64,000 nucleotides of DNA from NCBI RefSeq assembly GCF_001428105.1, contig NZ_LMSJ01000001.1, forward strand, positions 248,835 through 312,834. Reading direction: 5' to 3'. Of the stretch, positions 34,963-44,607 are shown in pieces. How positions within the stretch are numbered: position 1 is the first letter of the stretch; the number at the start of each line of letters is the position of its first letter. Under the pieces are notes generated by a model. That model saw only the letters and a list, made by a program, of their open reading frames with translations, was not told the origin of the DNA and did no database searches. The DNA comes from Paenibacillus sp. Soil766 (GTDB taxonomy: Bacteria > Bacillota > Bacilli > Paenibacillales > NBRC-103111). The position numbers and the translations under genes were made by a program.

Positions 34963-34977
34963 GGGTTCGCATCCTCT

Positions 34978-35946
34978 CTAAATCAATCCGTCTTCGCCCA
35001 GTTTCTTCGCGATCCGGTCGGCGACCAAGACGAGGACGAGCCCGATGATCGATTGAAATAAACCTAATGCGGTCGCACGGCTGAAGTTGCCGCTTTCAAT
35101 CCCCCAGCGGTACACCAGAACCGGTATGGTCGTGGTGAACTCAGTAGTCGCCTTATTCTGTAGGGCCATAATCCGCTCGAAGGAGCCACCCATTACACCG
35201 CCCAAGCTCAAGATCAGCAAAGTCACGATCGTCATCCGGATCGAGGGTAAGGTAACGTTCCACATTTTACGCCATCGGCCCGCACCGTCAACGATAGCCG
35301 CTTCATACATCTCTGGATTTATGCCACTGATAGCCGCAAGGTAGATGATCGACCCCCAACCCATACTCTGCCACACTCCGATGGCCAAATAACTGATCAC
35401 CCAATTGTTATCCTCCTGTAGAAACGGGATCCTGATGCCTCCCAGCTTCTCGATGAGATTATTCACCATGCCGTTGCCTTCGCTTAAGAGCTGATAGGCG
35501 ATGGCACCGATAATCACCCAGGATAGGAAATGGGGCAGATAGAGCAGCGTTTGATTCATGCGTTTGAACATAAGGTTTTTGACCTCATTGAGAATAAGTG
35601 CGAGCACAATCGGCATCGTAAAGCTGAACAAAAGGTCCAGGATATTCAATATCAGCGTATTCCGAATCGCTCGGCCAAAGTCGGGTTTGGCGAAAATCTC
35701 TTTAAATACTTCAAATCCTACCCATTCACTGCCCCAGAAGCCCCTCGCGATTTTATAGTCTTTGAAAGCGATCGTGAGTCCGAACATGGAGGAATACTTA
35801 AAGGTCAGTACCATTACTAAAGGAAGAAGCAGCAGCAAGTAGAGCTGCCAATCCCTGCGCAGATAGTGATATCTCCCCCATTTGTACTTCTTGGACAACG
35901 ATAAAGCGGTTACATTTTTGGTATCAGAAGTTGCCATTGATTTCAC
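34978..35946 (-). CDS. Carbohydrate ABC permease, LplB type
   Basis: A 322-residue membrane protein with six predicted helices; LLLLLPLVMVLTFKYSSMFG and the coupling loop MYEAAIVDGAGRWRKMWNVTLP are family landmarks. It opens the importer operon (permease, permease, binding protein). The start is GTG 35946: GAGGAGGTGA ends 4 bases before it, while the internal ATG 35937 is too far away. No ATPase gene is linked. Confidence 0.9.
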   Translation of the reverse strand: MKSMATSDTKNVTALSLSKKYKWGRYHYLRRDWQLYLLLLLPLVMVLTFKYSSMFGLTIAFKDYKIARGFWGSEWVGFEVFKEIFAKPDFGRAIRNTLILNILDLLFSFTMPIVLALILNEVKNLMFKRMNQTLLYLPHFLSWVIIGAIAYQLLSEGNGMVNNLIEKLGGIRIPFLQEDNNWVISYLAIGVWQSMGWGSIIYLAAISGINPEMYEAAIVDGAGRWRKMWNVTLPSIRMTIVTLLILSLGGVMGGSFERIMALQNKATTEFTTTIPVLVYRWGIESGNFSRATALGLFQSIIGLVLVLVADRIAKKLGEDGLI

Positions 35947-36146
35947 AGTCTCACCTCCTCAGTACTTGGGGTCTCCGGTTGATTTACCTCATCGGTTCGT
36001 TCCGGATCGGTCTCATCATACCGTTCAGTTTGCTGATCGGTAAATCATGAGTATTGATTCAACCCGTCATTTTTGATTAATGTGCAGCAAAATCGCTATC
36101 CTGGGACTTTCTAATGATCAATTCTGATAGGTAGGAGCAAAAGTTA

Positions 36147-36184
36147 AGCTGCCTTTGTCGGCCATAAGGACCGAAAAGACAGCT
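36147..36184 (-). terminator. Rho-independent terminator after the second AraC regulator gene
   Basis: On the minus strand AGCTGTCTTTTCGG pairs with CCGACAAAGGCAGCT (one bulged C, one G-T pair), followed by TAACTTTTGC. It lies 44 bases past the stop at 36228. It separates the regulator from the importer operon, whose promoter must lie between 35947 and 36146. Confidence 0.6.
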
Positions 36185-36227
36185 CGATGCCCCCGTGCTT
36201 TACGGACGGAGTGTCGTTCATTTTTAT

Positions 36228-38498
36228 TCAGGATGTCCGTAACTTCGCCGCCTTGTAACTGCTCGGAGGCATCCCTTCGAATTTACGGAAAAACCGATTG
36301 AAACTTTGTACATTATAATAACCAACCTCGAGTGCAATCTGCGTGATAGTCAACCTGGAATCGACGAGTAGCTGCTTCGCCTTCTCGATTCTCAGCTGGT
36401 TGAGATAATCAATCGTACTCATGCCTGTCATCTCGTACACGATCTTGCGCATGTAAGAGTAGCTGATGCCGATTTCCTTCGCCATGTCCTCAAAGACGAT
36501 TTCTTCGCGATAGTGTTCGTTTATATAGCTAATGATGCGCTCACCGTAGTTGTTGGTCTCGCCTGGTGAACGCGCCAGGTGCTGCACGATTTCCCCGTAG
36601 AAAACGCGAAAATAATCTTCCAGGTCGTCAAGCGTATCGATGGATGCGAGGGTCGCGTAAATATTGCCTCTTCCCGCGAAAATCCGCGCCGTGTTTACAT
36701 AGTTCTCTCTAAGGTGCTTGATAGTCACGCCTACTAATTGATGGTAAATAAATAAGATATTATCGTAGGAAATGTATTCTGCGGAACGGATTTCGCCGCT
36801 TATGATTTCCAGTTCTTTGATGATGCTGTCGAGTTGACCATGGTTCAAGTAGTTTAGAATTCGTCTTTCGCTGTTGGCAGGATAAATATATCTCTTGTCG
36901 CGCCCCTCTTGCTCCTTCCAATAGATGATTCCACCACTGCCTGCGATCATGCGGTGCTTTACTCCCTCCATCGCTTCGATCACCCGTTCCCCGACGTTGT
37001 CACTCGACTCTGTCGGACTACTTACACCTATCGTGACAGAGTGTACCAAGAGCTCCTCCGCTTTATCACGAATATCGCTGATTGCGACGTCAATGCCAGC
37101 ACCTTCCCTTTCAAATTCCAGCAGCCCGTAGTTAATCACAATAGCGAAGCAGCCGTCTCCTTGATATACGCATCGTGTATGCACCCCATTCGGAAACATG
37201 CTGTCGCATTGGGAGATCAGCAGCTGACGATGCGTGCTGCGCATCTCCGGATTGTTCCTGCTCACATACTTCCTGTATCGATCAATCGAGATGACGGCAA
37301 CAATAAAATAACGTGCCGGAAACATGACGGCGGCCGGCGGGGTCAGTTCGCCCCGCAGCAGATTATGAACCGCAAAACTGCTTGCATCCTTTTCACGGAC
37401 ATGGAGCAGCCCATGGAGCGCATCTTCTTCCTCCTGCATTCGCCGGAACGCCGCATCCAGATAAGCGAGCTCGTTCCTGCCTTTTACACCCAAATGACCG
37501 CGCTTGCGTAATGTCCGGACCAATTCCCTGGCCGGCTTAGATAACCATGTCGCGAAAATGACGGTCAGAATGGTCCCTGCGAAAATAATGCCCGCTGTAA
37601 GGAAAATGATATTTTTCTGTAAGGTATGTGCCTTGGTCATCAGTTCATTGATCGAGTAAATCTTCACGTAAATCCATCCGAACTGCTTCGACCGAGACCA
37701 CGTGTAGAGCAACCTTTCTTTGTCATGCTCGCGTAATACATATCCCTCCGCTTTATCCTGCGCTAAGATCTCACGAATAACGGTCTCCTCACTGCCGTTC
37801 TTAAACAGCATGCTCTTGTCATAGTGAGAGATAATGGTTCCCTTTGAATTCATGAGCATGTATCTTTGCTCACCGCTACTTGATGAGCGGATTTCATTCT
37901 CCATTTGGGTTTCACGCAAATTCACGACAATCGTACCGCGCATGGTAGTTGAGAGCCGGTTGAGAGGCAGCACATAGGAGATAACGTCCACACCCGAATC
38001 AAGCTTACGCGGATACCAGACCCCACTGATTCCTTCCCGCTCGGCAAGGGCTTCCTTCATCCAATCGAAGTCCTCGTACCGCTCCAACTTCGTGATGCCT
38101 TTATCTGTCGACACGACATAGTCCGAATCGCTCACGTAAAAGAAGGAGGAATAAACTCCGTCGCCGATCCGGTTAAGACTCATCAGATCTTGCTGTACGG
38201 ATAATGCGTTAAAGACATTTTCGTAATTCGAATTGATTTCCTCAAAGGTTTTGTAAGGGCGGATCTTGTCAAAGAAGTGGGTCCCGGCAAGACGTATCGT
38301 GTTCTGGGCCAAGATGTCGAGCGTATTCTCGTTCAGATTGCGGTTAGCATTCAATCCGGCGAGAGCAGATTCTGCAATGGCATGCTCCGAATTTCCTAAA
38401 ATCTGTGCACCGCTGTACCATGTTAACGTCGCTGTTGGAATGGCCATAACGCAGAACAGAATTAATGCTAATTGAAGCATCATCGGAAACCGCTTCAT
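36228..38498 (-). CDS. Membrane-bound AraC-family regulator
   Basis: About 756 residues with the same plan as the regulator at 17912. A helix near 7-30 and another near 290-315 enclose an extracellular sensor domain, followed by a HAMP-like segment (WLSKPARELVRTL), a middle domain with VTIGVSS, and a C-terminal AraC HTH. The HTH has FEDMAKEIGISYSYMRKIVYE and VGYYNVQSFNRFFRKFEGMPPSSYK. It probably reads an extracellular pectic oligosaccharide and controls the adjacent importer and the esterase-lyase gene. The longest frame (ATG 38513) starts inside the Shine-Dalgarno; ATG 38498 follows GAGGAGGGG by 5 bases. Confidence 0.85.
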   Translation of the reverse strand: MKRFPMMLQLALILFCVMAIPTATLTWYSGAQILGNSEHAIAESALAGLNANRNLNENTLDILAQNTIRLAGTHFFDKIRPYKTFEEINSNYENVFNALSVQQDLMSLNRIGDGVYSSFFYVSDSDYVVSTDKGITKLERYEDFDWMKEALAEREGISGVWYPRKLDSGVDVISYVLPLNRLSTTMRGTIVVNLRETQMENEIRSSSSGEQRYMLMNSKGTIISHYDKSMLFKNGSEETVIREILAQDKAEGYVLREHDKERLLYTWSRSKQFGWIYVKIYSINELMTKAHTLQKNIIFLTAGIIFAGTILTVIFATWLSKPARELVRTLRKRGHLGVKGRNELAYLDAAFRRMQEEEDALHGLLHVREKDASSFAVHNLLRGELTPPAAVMFPARYFIVAVISIDRYRKYVSRNNPEMRSTHRQLLISQCDSMFPNGVHTRCVYQGDGCFAIVINYGLLEFEREGAGIDVAISDIRDKAEELLVHSVTIGVSSPTESSDNVGERVIEAMEGVKHRMIAGSGGIIYWKEQEGRDKRYIYPANSERRILNYLNHGQLDSIIKELEIISGEIRSAEYISYDNILFIYHQLVGVTIKHLRENYVNTARIFAGRGNIYATLASIDTLDDLEDYFRVFYGEIVQHLARSPGETNNYGERIISYINEHYREEIVFEDMAKEIGISYSYMRKIVYEMTGMSTIDYLNQLRIEKAKQLLVDSRLTITQIALEVGYYNVQSFNRFFRKFEGMPPSSYKAAKLRTS

Positions 38499-38869
38499 AG
38501 CGCCCCTCCTCATTTAGTGTCTAGTAGAATGAGCATCGATATCCCTAACTAACGAATCACCCAAATTAATCTCCGAGCTTTCTTCTTAATTAAGTACATA
38601 AAATAATACATATTCTACCACAAATAACTACCTGTTACTTCAACATTAAAAAGGAACAGTTACCCGCCGCGGCGATCTGCTCCCTGTTTATTTCACTATC
38701 GTTTCCCGTTATACAAGGGTGCTCCTTTTCTACCTATGTCTGTTCATTTTCCCTATCTACACTAAAGAGGGTGTCCTTCGCCATTTTCATAGCTCGGGAC
38801 CCCCTCTTTAAATAAACCTCTTTTTTCTAAACGATGTAAATTTCAGATTTTAGGATGAGATTACCAGCA
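38499..38869. other. Intergenic region of about 370 bases
   Basis: It contains the leader of the regulator gene at 36228, an AT-rich stretch at 38580-38640 that probably carries its promoter, and the hairpin at 38764-38809. No coding frame or RNA gene is recognisable. Confidence 0.5.
38764..38809. terminator. Hairpin downstream of the phosphodiesterase-type gene
   Basis: AAAGAGGG (38764-38771) pairs with CCCTCTTT (38802-38809). An inner GTCC/GGAC pair extends the stem past a 1x1 mismatch. It lies 61 bases past the stop at 38870. The T-tract is short (CTCTTTAG), so termination is probable but not certain. Confidence 0.5.
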
Positions 38870-40468
38870 TTACTCATGGCCTATTAGTTCAAGTAAATAT
38901 GACTTAAAATCGACGATTCGTTGGCTCCTTGGTCTATGTTCCGTCCCACCAATGAGAACTGGAATTAGAGAGTCTGATTTGTACAAAGAACCATGGGCTC
39001 CTCCCCCTTGATGAGCTGGATTGCTTTTATCTATAAACTCGAACCCGGGTTTGGAAGTAATGACGAAATATTCGCCATCATGAGAATTCAAAGCCGAGGA
39101 TAGACGCTGCAGCGCATCCGGATAATCTCCAAATTCTACCGTATTCCCTTCCTGATTCCATGCTAGATCCAGGACTTCGACACCACCCTCCAACGTCCAT
39201 TTTTGGTTGTAGGGATCTGTAATGGCACCATTCGGTTTATACCTCATTTCTTTGAGGTTATTGCCCTTGATGACGTTAATCCATCCGTTCTCTTTCCAAG
39301 CAATCAAGTCGATCCGCTTATCGGTACTTAATCGCTCAGCGATATTGCGGTTGCTGTATTTGCCATTGGCATTGTACACATAGGTCATTCTTTCGTTTGC
39401 AGCCAAGATCAAATCCGTTTGCTCCGTTACTGAATCACCGGGGGTATTCAGATTGTAATTTTGAAAAAGCTCGGTTAATTTTATGACAGGATTATCCCCT
39501 CTTTGCTGGACTTGGCTTACGCCGCTATCTCCTGCCACAATAAAAATCGCTTTACGCAGCGCTTCATCAAGAGAACCGTAGTTTTGCATAATGCCATTTA
39601 TTTGTTGATCGACTTCAATTACTTTTTTCATATGGGATGGACCATCCCGATGTAACGCCTGATCCAATTCAGGAAAAAAAACATATAGAAAATCAGGTGC
39701 TTGCCCGGTCTTTATTAAATAGGAGGCGACATTAGCCGCGTATTCATTATTCAGCCCCAAATGTTTCGTTGCATTCTCCGGTAAGTCTATGATGCCTCTG
39801 AGAGGATTGGAAAAAGCTCCGAATGTGAAAAAATCCGGGCCTTTCACGGTCACTGCTTCGGGTAGCGATGTAGGAGCCGATAACCAGCTAGGAAAACTGA
39901 GCTGATGATCCGTGTTTCCTCGGTAAATGATTCCGTTCACCGCCCCTGACTTTAACCCCAGCTTGGCCAAGTCCTCATAGATCGTAGGTGCATTCTTACT
40001 AAGATGTTTGTTATTCAAATCAATGAAAACCTGACTCAAAAAAGGATTGGGACCTCTTCGCACGATGTCTCTAATGCCTGTTCCATAATTGATCACATCT
40101 TTGTCAGCAGATGAGTACCAAACCAGTCCAGGAATCCGATGCTTGTCAGGATAAGTTCCCGTTAGAAGCGTACTGTCTATTGTCACGCTCATCGTCGGAA
40201 ACGAACTGACAAATTCTTTATAATATTGCCCATGTTCCTTCAAGAATTTGAAGGTTGGAAGCATATCCTTACTAATTCCTTCATCAATTGCAGAAGATAG
40301 CAAGGAATCCACATGTATAAGGATAACCGGTTTTACCGAGTGTGTTTTGTCTAATGTTTTCATTTGAACGAGATCATTTTCTTTGTTTTCCGGTTTCCCG
40401 CAGCCAATAACCAAAACGATTAAGAAAATCAATGTTATCACTTTGCTTCTATGCAGGTGTCGATTCAT
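38870..40468 (-). CDS. Alkaline-phosphatase-superfamily lipoprotein (type I phosphodiesterase/pyrophosphatase-like)
   Basis: About 532 residues; the lipobox VIGC places it on the outer face of the membrane. Superfamily motifs: VILIHVDSL (metal Asp), FPTMSVTIDSTLLTGTYPDKH (nucleophile Thr region), ELDQALHRDGP (Asp and His ligands) and QGGGAHGSL (late His ligand). The usual DHG metal motif is GDSGVSQV here, with Ser where His is expected. The natural substrate is unknown; phosphodiesters or phosphorylated glycans are possible. Start is uncertain: GTG 40477 and ATG 40468 share a weak GGATGTGA. It stands alone, 180 bases downstream of the acetylesterase gene. Confidence 0.75.
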   Translation of the reverse strand: MNRHLHRSKVITLIFLIVLVIGCGKPENKENDLVQMKTLDKTHSVKPVILIHVDSLLSSAIDEGISKDMLPTFKFLKEHGQYYKEFVSSFPTMSVTIDSTLLTGTYPDKHRIPGLVWYSSADKDVINYGTGIRDIVRRGPNPFLSQVFIDLNNKHLSKNAPTIYEDLAKLGLKSGAVNGIIYRGNTDHQLSFPSWLSAPTSLPEAVTVKGPDFFTFGAFSNPLRGIIDLPENATKHLGLNNEYAANVASYLIKTGQAPDFLYVFFPELDQALHRDGPSHMKKVIEVDQQINGIMQNYGSLDEALRKAIFIVAGDSGVSQVQQRGDNPVIKLTELFQNYNLNTPGDSVTEQTDLILAANERMTYVYNANGKYSNRNIAERLSTDKRIDLIAWKENGWINVIKGNNLKEMRYKPNGAITDPYNQKWTLEGGVEVLDLAWNQEGNTVEFGDYPDALQRLSSALNSHDGEYFVITSKPGFEFIDKSNPAHQGGGAHGSLYKSDSLIPVLIGGTEHRPRSQRIVDFKSYLLELIGHE

Positions 40469-40647
40469 AACATTCACATCCGGTTCTATTACTTACTTTC
40501 ATACTTAATATCTACCAAAATGTACCGAATGATTCACTCTAACCTTGAACACAAAGCAACGTAGAAATAATTAATAACCTTTCGTGCTGATCGTACTTGT
40601 TGAACAAAGGTTTTTCGTGCACGCTACTTATCGATCGTTATCTTGAA

Positions 40648-42036
40648 TTATGGAACATCAACAGGACCGAATAACGTCATCGGTATCCCCAAATCATCCC
40701 TTAGATTCAGTGCCGGATAGTACCCGGTTCCGTATTGAAGCTTAGCCGTATAGGGAATGATTTGGTCGAAACGGAGTAAAACAGCCTGCCGATCTACTGA
40801 TAATGTAGATTCGATTGGCAGACAGACTCGGTCTTCCAACTCGATCTGGAAGCCGAAAGCTCTATCTACTTGCTGGAGTGATCCGTTCATCCCAGTAATA
40901 TGGACAGTCAGTTCCATCCGATTGGCGTTCCATGTGAAGAAGCTTGGACGTGGACCAGTTGGACGGCTCTCGCCATATGCAAGCCTTAACGCTTGCCATG
41001 CAAAACGTTTACCGATCACCTTCAGTGAGCTGGCATCCAGATGTATGGGGTCGGAAAGTGTAGCATCCGCCGTAGATACAAGTGCACATGCCCCCAAGAT
41101 CTGCTCTAAACGTAATTGCTCGTGTTGAATAAAGTCCCACCAGCTTTCATTCTGCTTATCCCACGAATGAAAGTGTGCCAATTGCGCATAAATAAAAGGC
41201 AACTGAGGTTCCTGTAAATCTTCTCTCAGGCATTGGACAAAATGCTCCATTCGTTTCGCATACATCGTAGCAAGTTCCAGATTGGCGTCGCTCTCTCCCT
41301 GATACCATAAACAACCCTTCACTTTGCCGCCAGTTGCCTTTACCCGGCGCATCATGGACCCATATAAGGAGTGTCCTTCTTGCCCCCGCAGCGCTGGGTC
41401 CCATTGTGTCATCCTTGTCCCCCCGTGCGCACAAACAATGAGCCCGATGGGGATGCCGGTATTTCGGAGCAATTCTTTACCAAAGGAAATACCCAGCCCT
41501 GCTCCTCGTGTTCTCGTTTGGCGTTCTTTAAGTCGTTCCTCCAGAAGCTTCTCCTCTGGAACGCTCCAATGCACGGGATCCACGGCTTCAAAATACCAAC
41601 ACATAGGGTCCTCAGCTATGCCCCAACGGTCATCCAGGTAGAAGCAACTCACGCCTTCCATAGGATTCTCCACTTCGAGAAGTGTGCCGCAACCTTGCAT
41701 ATTGGATTGTCCGGCAAGTATCCAGAGATCTCCTACGAAGACTGGCTCCACCTGCGTCTCAGCGATAAAGTCTTCCGTTAAGCCATCGCGAATTCGAAAT
41801 TGCAGGAAATGACTTCCTGTCGATAGTCTTGTAAAAGCACCATCGAACGAATCTTGATCTCGGATCAATCCTGCCATTACCCACGCACTATCCATCGCGG
41901 ATCGCATTTCCACTTTTCCACTAGCCGGCAAGGAAAGTCTCAAAGAATAAGTCACTTCTGCTAGTCCCATTGCATCACGCTGATACACCCTTTGCGGACT
42001 TGGCCCCACCACCTGCATGCCAATCGGTTCATTCAT
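40648..42036 (-). CDS. Sialate O-acetylesterase-like SGNH carbohydrate esterase
   Basis: A 462-residue protein without a signal peptide. The N-terminal beta-sandwich is followed by an SGNH fold: FVGDLWILAGQSNMQG (nucleophile Ser in GQSN), CAHGGTRMTQWDP, LWYQGESDA, and SDPIHLDASSL (catalytic His, preceded by Asp). It probably removes acetyl groups from imported sugars. It lies after the third importer operon, with a hairpin (42061-42089) between. The longest frame starts at 42081; ATG 42036 has GGGAGAG 8 bases upstream. The substrate need not be sialate; acetylated pectic or hemicellulosic sugars fit the context better. Confidence 0.8.
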   Translation of the reverse strand: MNEPIGMQVVGPSPQRVYQRDAMGLAEVTYSLRLSLPASGKVEMRSAMDSAWVMAGLIRDQDSFDGAFTRLSTGSHFLQFRIRDGLTEDFIAETQVEPVFVGDLWILAGQSNMQGCGTLLEVENPMEGVSCFYLDDRWGIAEDPMCWYFEAVDPVHWSVPEEKLLEERLKERQTRTRGAGLGISFGKELLRNTGIPIGLIVCAHGGTRMTQWDPALRGQEGHSLYGSMMRRVKATGGKVKGCLWYQGESDANLELATMYAKRMEHFVQCLREDLQEPQLPFIYAQLAHFHSWDKQNESWWDFIQHEQLRLEQILGACALVSTADATLSDPIHLDASSLKVIGKRFAWQALRLAYGESRPTGPRPSFFTWNANRMELTVHITGMNGSLQQVDRAFGFQIELEDRVCLPIESTLSVDRQAVLLRFDQIIPYTAKLQYGTGYYPALNLRDDLGIPMTLFGPVDVP

Positions 42037-42060
42037 TTTCTTCACTCTCCCTATAAATAA

Positions 42061-42089
42061 GGGAAGCAGCCCATCAAGCACTGCTTCCC
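42061..42089 (-). terminator. Rho-independent terminator after the third importer operon
   Basis: GGGAAGCAG (42061-42069) pairs with CTGCTTCCC (42081-42089), 11-base loop, followed on the minus strand by TTATTTATAG. It starts 16 bases past the binding-protein stop at 42105. Confidence 0.65.
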
Positions 42090-42104
42090 CTATTGTTCAT
42101 GTTA

Positions 42105-43667
42105 TTATTTACCTGATTCCGTTTTCTTGATATATTCGTTCATTTGTTTCACATAATCGGTCCCGCCGTTTTTGTACCAGCCTGTTAACAACGCATCAAA
42201 TTCGCTGGCTGGAAGTTCACCAATCAGAATTTTCATCGTCGTTGTATCCCATACCTTCTGGTAATCCATGTAGTTTGGTTTCTTCGCAGCCTCAGGCTGG
42301 AAGCCCAGATCCTTACCGGCGACAACGGTGTCTACCGACTTTTTCAACCATGGCTTCACTAGATCCACGATATCCTTTGGCGTTCCTGTTGTGATGAAGA
42401 ATTCGGTGTCATTTGCTCTACGCATAGAGTTACGGCGAATATAGAATTTCGGCGGTGGCGTAATTGCCTTCTTCTCTGTCCCCGTAAAGGTGTAATCCGA
42501 ACCTTCATAGCCATCAACGACCACAGGCCACATGTCATCGGAAAGCCAAGAATTGAACAAATCAACGACCTTTTGCGGATTTTTCGCATTTTTGGTAACT
42601 GCCCAGAAGCCCCATAGACCGGTTGGACTTGTCGCCAGATTACCACCCTTAACCTCGCCTTTTTCATTCTTCACATGAACAAAAGTCAATTCCGCATTCG
42701 GATTCAACTTTTTCATCTCTGGAAGATGCCACGTGTAGTGACCTGCGAAGCCGGGATATACCCCAGTCAAACCGCGCCAGAAGCGTTCGCGCTGCTTCGT
42801 CCCGTCATTCGTGGCAGAATCCGGATCGAACACGCCTTCCTTATAGAGCCTCCCCGAGAATGCAAGGGCCTTCTTAAAAGCTTCACCCTTTTGATCATAC
42901 ATTGGGTTCATATATTCATACTCTCCGCCGGTTGCTTTTTGCCAGCCTAAGAGATCAAACGGTCCCGTTAGAACCGGATCTAGCACCTTGCGTGCGTTAT
43001 ACGCCCCGGCATAACCGTAGGTATCGTTTTTCCCGTTTTTATCCGGATCGTTGAACGTGAATTTTTTTAATATGTCCTCAAACTGCTCAATGGTAATTTC
43101 TCCGTTAGCTGGTGCCTGTAAACCCACATTCGTGAGCCAATCTTTCCTGACCCAATACCCATCGTTGCGTACGACAGAAGTCCGCGGAATGCCGTAAATT
43201 TTACCGTCCTGATTCACCTTTAGCTGATCCCAGGAGGCTTGATACGTATACTTGTTCAGGTTGTCAGCCGATTTCAGATAATCGTTGACTGGAACCACAA
43301 TCCCGTCGCGAACCGCGTTTTGGAAAGCCTGATCGGTCGTATTTTCGAAGAAAACGATATCTGGATATTCGCCCGAAGCGAGCATAAGCTGAAGTCTTTC
43401 CTTATACCCTGTGACCGGAGGAATGTCGAACGTTAACTTTACGTTGTTCTTCTTTTCCAACTCCCCAATAAACTTAGCATCTGTTACCGATATTTCTGGT
43501 TGGTCATGCATCGCCATGATTTTCAAAGGGACTGGACTCGCTGCTGCTGTCGGTTGTGTGCTTGCTGTTGTTGAACCTTTATCTCCACCTGTTGAATTGG
43601 ACGAACATGCCGTTAACAGCATCATACCTGCAAGTGCAACTACCATTCCTTTACGATTCTTACTCAT
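42105..43667 (-). CDS. Substrate-binding lipoprotein of the third Lpl-type importer
   Basis: A 520-residue lipoprotein with lipobox LLTAC, a Ser/Thr/Gly linker and a family 1 binding-protein fold. It contains NDPDKNGKNDTYGYAGAY, the acidic calcium-like loop common in LplA-type proteins. It closes the operon after two permeases (57-base gap). The start ATG follows GGAGGG. A second binding protein (47231), with its own PDRNGKKDTYGF loop, sits at the other end of the same operon, so the importer may take two ligands. Confidence 0.9.
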   Translation of the reverse strand: MSKNRKGMVVALAGMMLLTACSSNSTGGDKGSTTASTQPTAAASPVPLKIMAMHDQPEISVTDAKFIGELEKKNNVKLTFDIPPVTGYKERLQLMLASGEYPDIVFFENTTDQAFQNAVRDGIVVPVNDYLKSADNLNKYTYQASWDQLKVNQDGKIYGIPRTSVVRNDGYWVRKDWLTNVGLQAPANGEITIEQFEDILKKFTFNDPDKNGKNDTYGYAGAYNARKVLDPVLTGPFDLLGWQKATGGEYEYMNPMYDQKGEAFKKALAFSGRLYKEGVFDPDSATNDGTKQRERFWRGLTGVYPGFAGHYTWHLPEMKKLNPNAELTFVHVKNEKGEVKGGNLATSPTGLWGFWAVTKNAKNPQKVVDLFNSWLSDDMWPVVVDGYEGSDYTFTGTEKKAITPPPKFYIRRNSMRRANDTEFFITTGTPKDIVDLVKPWLKKSVDTVVAGKDLGFQPEAAKKPNYMDYQKVWDTTTMKILIGELPASEFDALLTGWYKNGGTDYVKQMNEYIKKTESGK

Positions 43668-43724
43668 ATCTTATACCCTCCTCATGTAAGTAAAACTAAA
43701 CTATAGTGCGGGTTTCCCCGATGA

Positions 43725-44597
43725 CTATCCTTTTACGGAGCCTAACATAATCCCTTTTACAAAATACTTTTGTAAAAAAGGATAAACACATAAAATGGGG
43801 ATCATCACAATCATTAGCGTGGCGTATTTTAATGTTTCACTCGTCACCTGTTGGGATCCCATTTCTGCGGCATTCGATTGCTGAGCCATCATACTAGCCG
43901 CTTCAATCACCTCGCGCAGGTAAAGCATGAGCGGCCAATTCGTTACACTGCGAATGTAAATGATTGCGTTAAAAAAGTTGTTCCAATAGCCTACAGCAGC
44001 GAATAAACATAAGGTCGCAATAATCGGTTTGGATAACGGAACAATAATCCGAAATAAAATATAGGGATCCGATGCGCCATCCATTCGAGCTGCTTCTTCC
44101 AATTCCTCGGGCAGCGATTCAAAGAAATTTTTCATCAGAATGAGACTGAAGCCTGAAAACAATGCCGGCAAAATTAATGCCGCAAGCGTATCGAGCAGCC
44201 CTAATGAGCGCATCAAGTAATAATTGGGAATTAATCCCCCGTTGAATAGCATCGTGAATACGATAAGAACCATGAAGAACTTTCGACCTTTAAGTACATT
44301 CTTGGATAAGGGGTATGCTGTGATGATATACAAGAAAATGCCTATGCTTACTCCGCAGATCGTAACAATCACCGTATTCAGGTAGCTTCTCCATAACAAA
44401 GCTCGCGACATGATTTCTTGATAAGCAGCCAAGTTGAAGTCATGCGGCCAGATCATCATTGGATTATTCACATAAGCCGAGTAGGAACTCAGTGACACTG
44501 AGGCTACATTGATAAACGGATACAGCATGACCACACAGATGAGCGAGAGCAGCGTATAGTTGATAGCATCGAATAACTCTAATCTCTTAATGCTCAT
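43725..44597 (-). CDS. Carbohydrate ABC permease, LplC/YtcP type
   Basis: A 290-residue membrane protein with six predicted helices. The coupling loop is LEEAARMDGASDPYILFRIIVP and the tail FLQKYFVKGIMLGSVKG. It pairs with the permease 10 bases upstream. The start ATG has AGGTGAG 5 bases upstream. It is part of the operon that runs from 48754 down to 42105. Confidence 0.9.
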   Translation of the reverse strand: MSIKRLELFDAINYTLLSLICVVMLYPFINVASVSLSSYSAYVNNPMMIWPHDFNLAAYQEIMSRALLWRSYLNTVIVTICGVSIGIFLYIITAYPLSKNVLKGRKFFMVLIVFTMLFNGGLIPNYYLMRSLGLLDTLAALILPALFSGFSLILMKNFFESLPEELEEAARMDGASDPYILFRIIVPLSKPIIATLCLFAAVGYWNNFFNAIIYIRSVTNWPLMLYLREVIEAASMMAQQSNAAEMGSQQVTSETLKYATLMIVMIPILCVYPFLQKYFVKGIMLGSVKG

Positions 44598-44607
44598 GTA
44601 CTCTCAC

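Noticed and set aside
38646-38687. AGGAACAG and CTGCTCCCT pairing in the gap at 38.6 kb
   Set aside because: Arms mismatch and there is no T-tract; looks accidental.
40561-40620. AACCTTT/AAAGGTT dyad and two TTTCGTGC repeats between the acetylesterase and phosphodiesterase genes
   Set aside because: A weak AT-rich stem whose T-run is on the wrong strand for the upstream gene; the repeats are too short to call operators.
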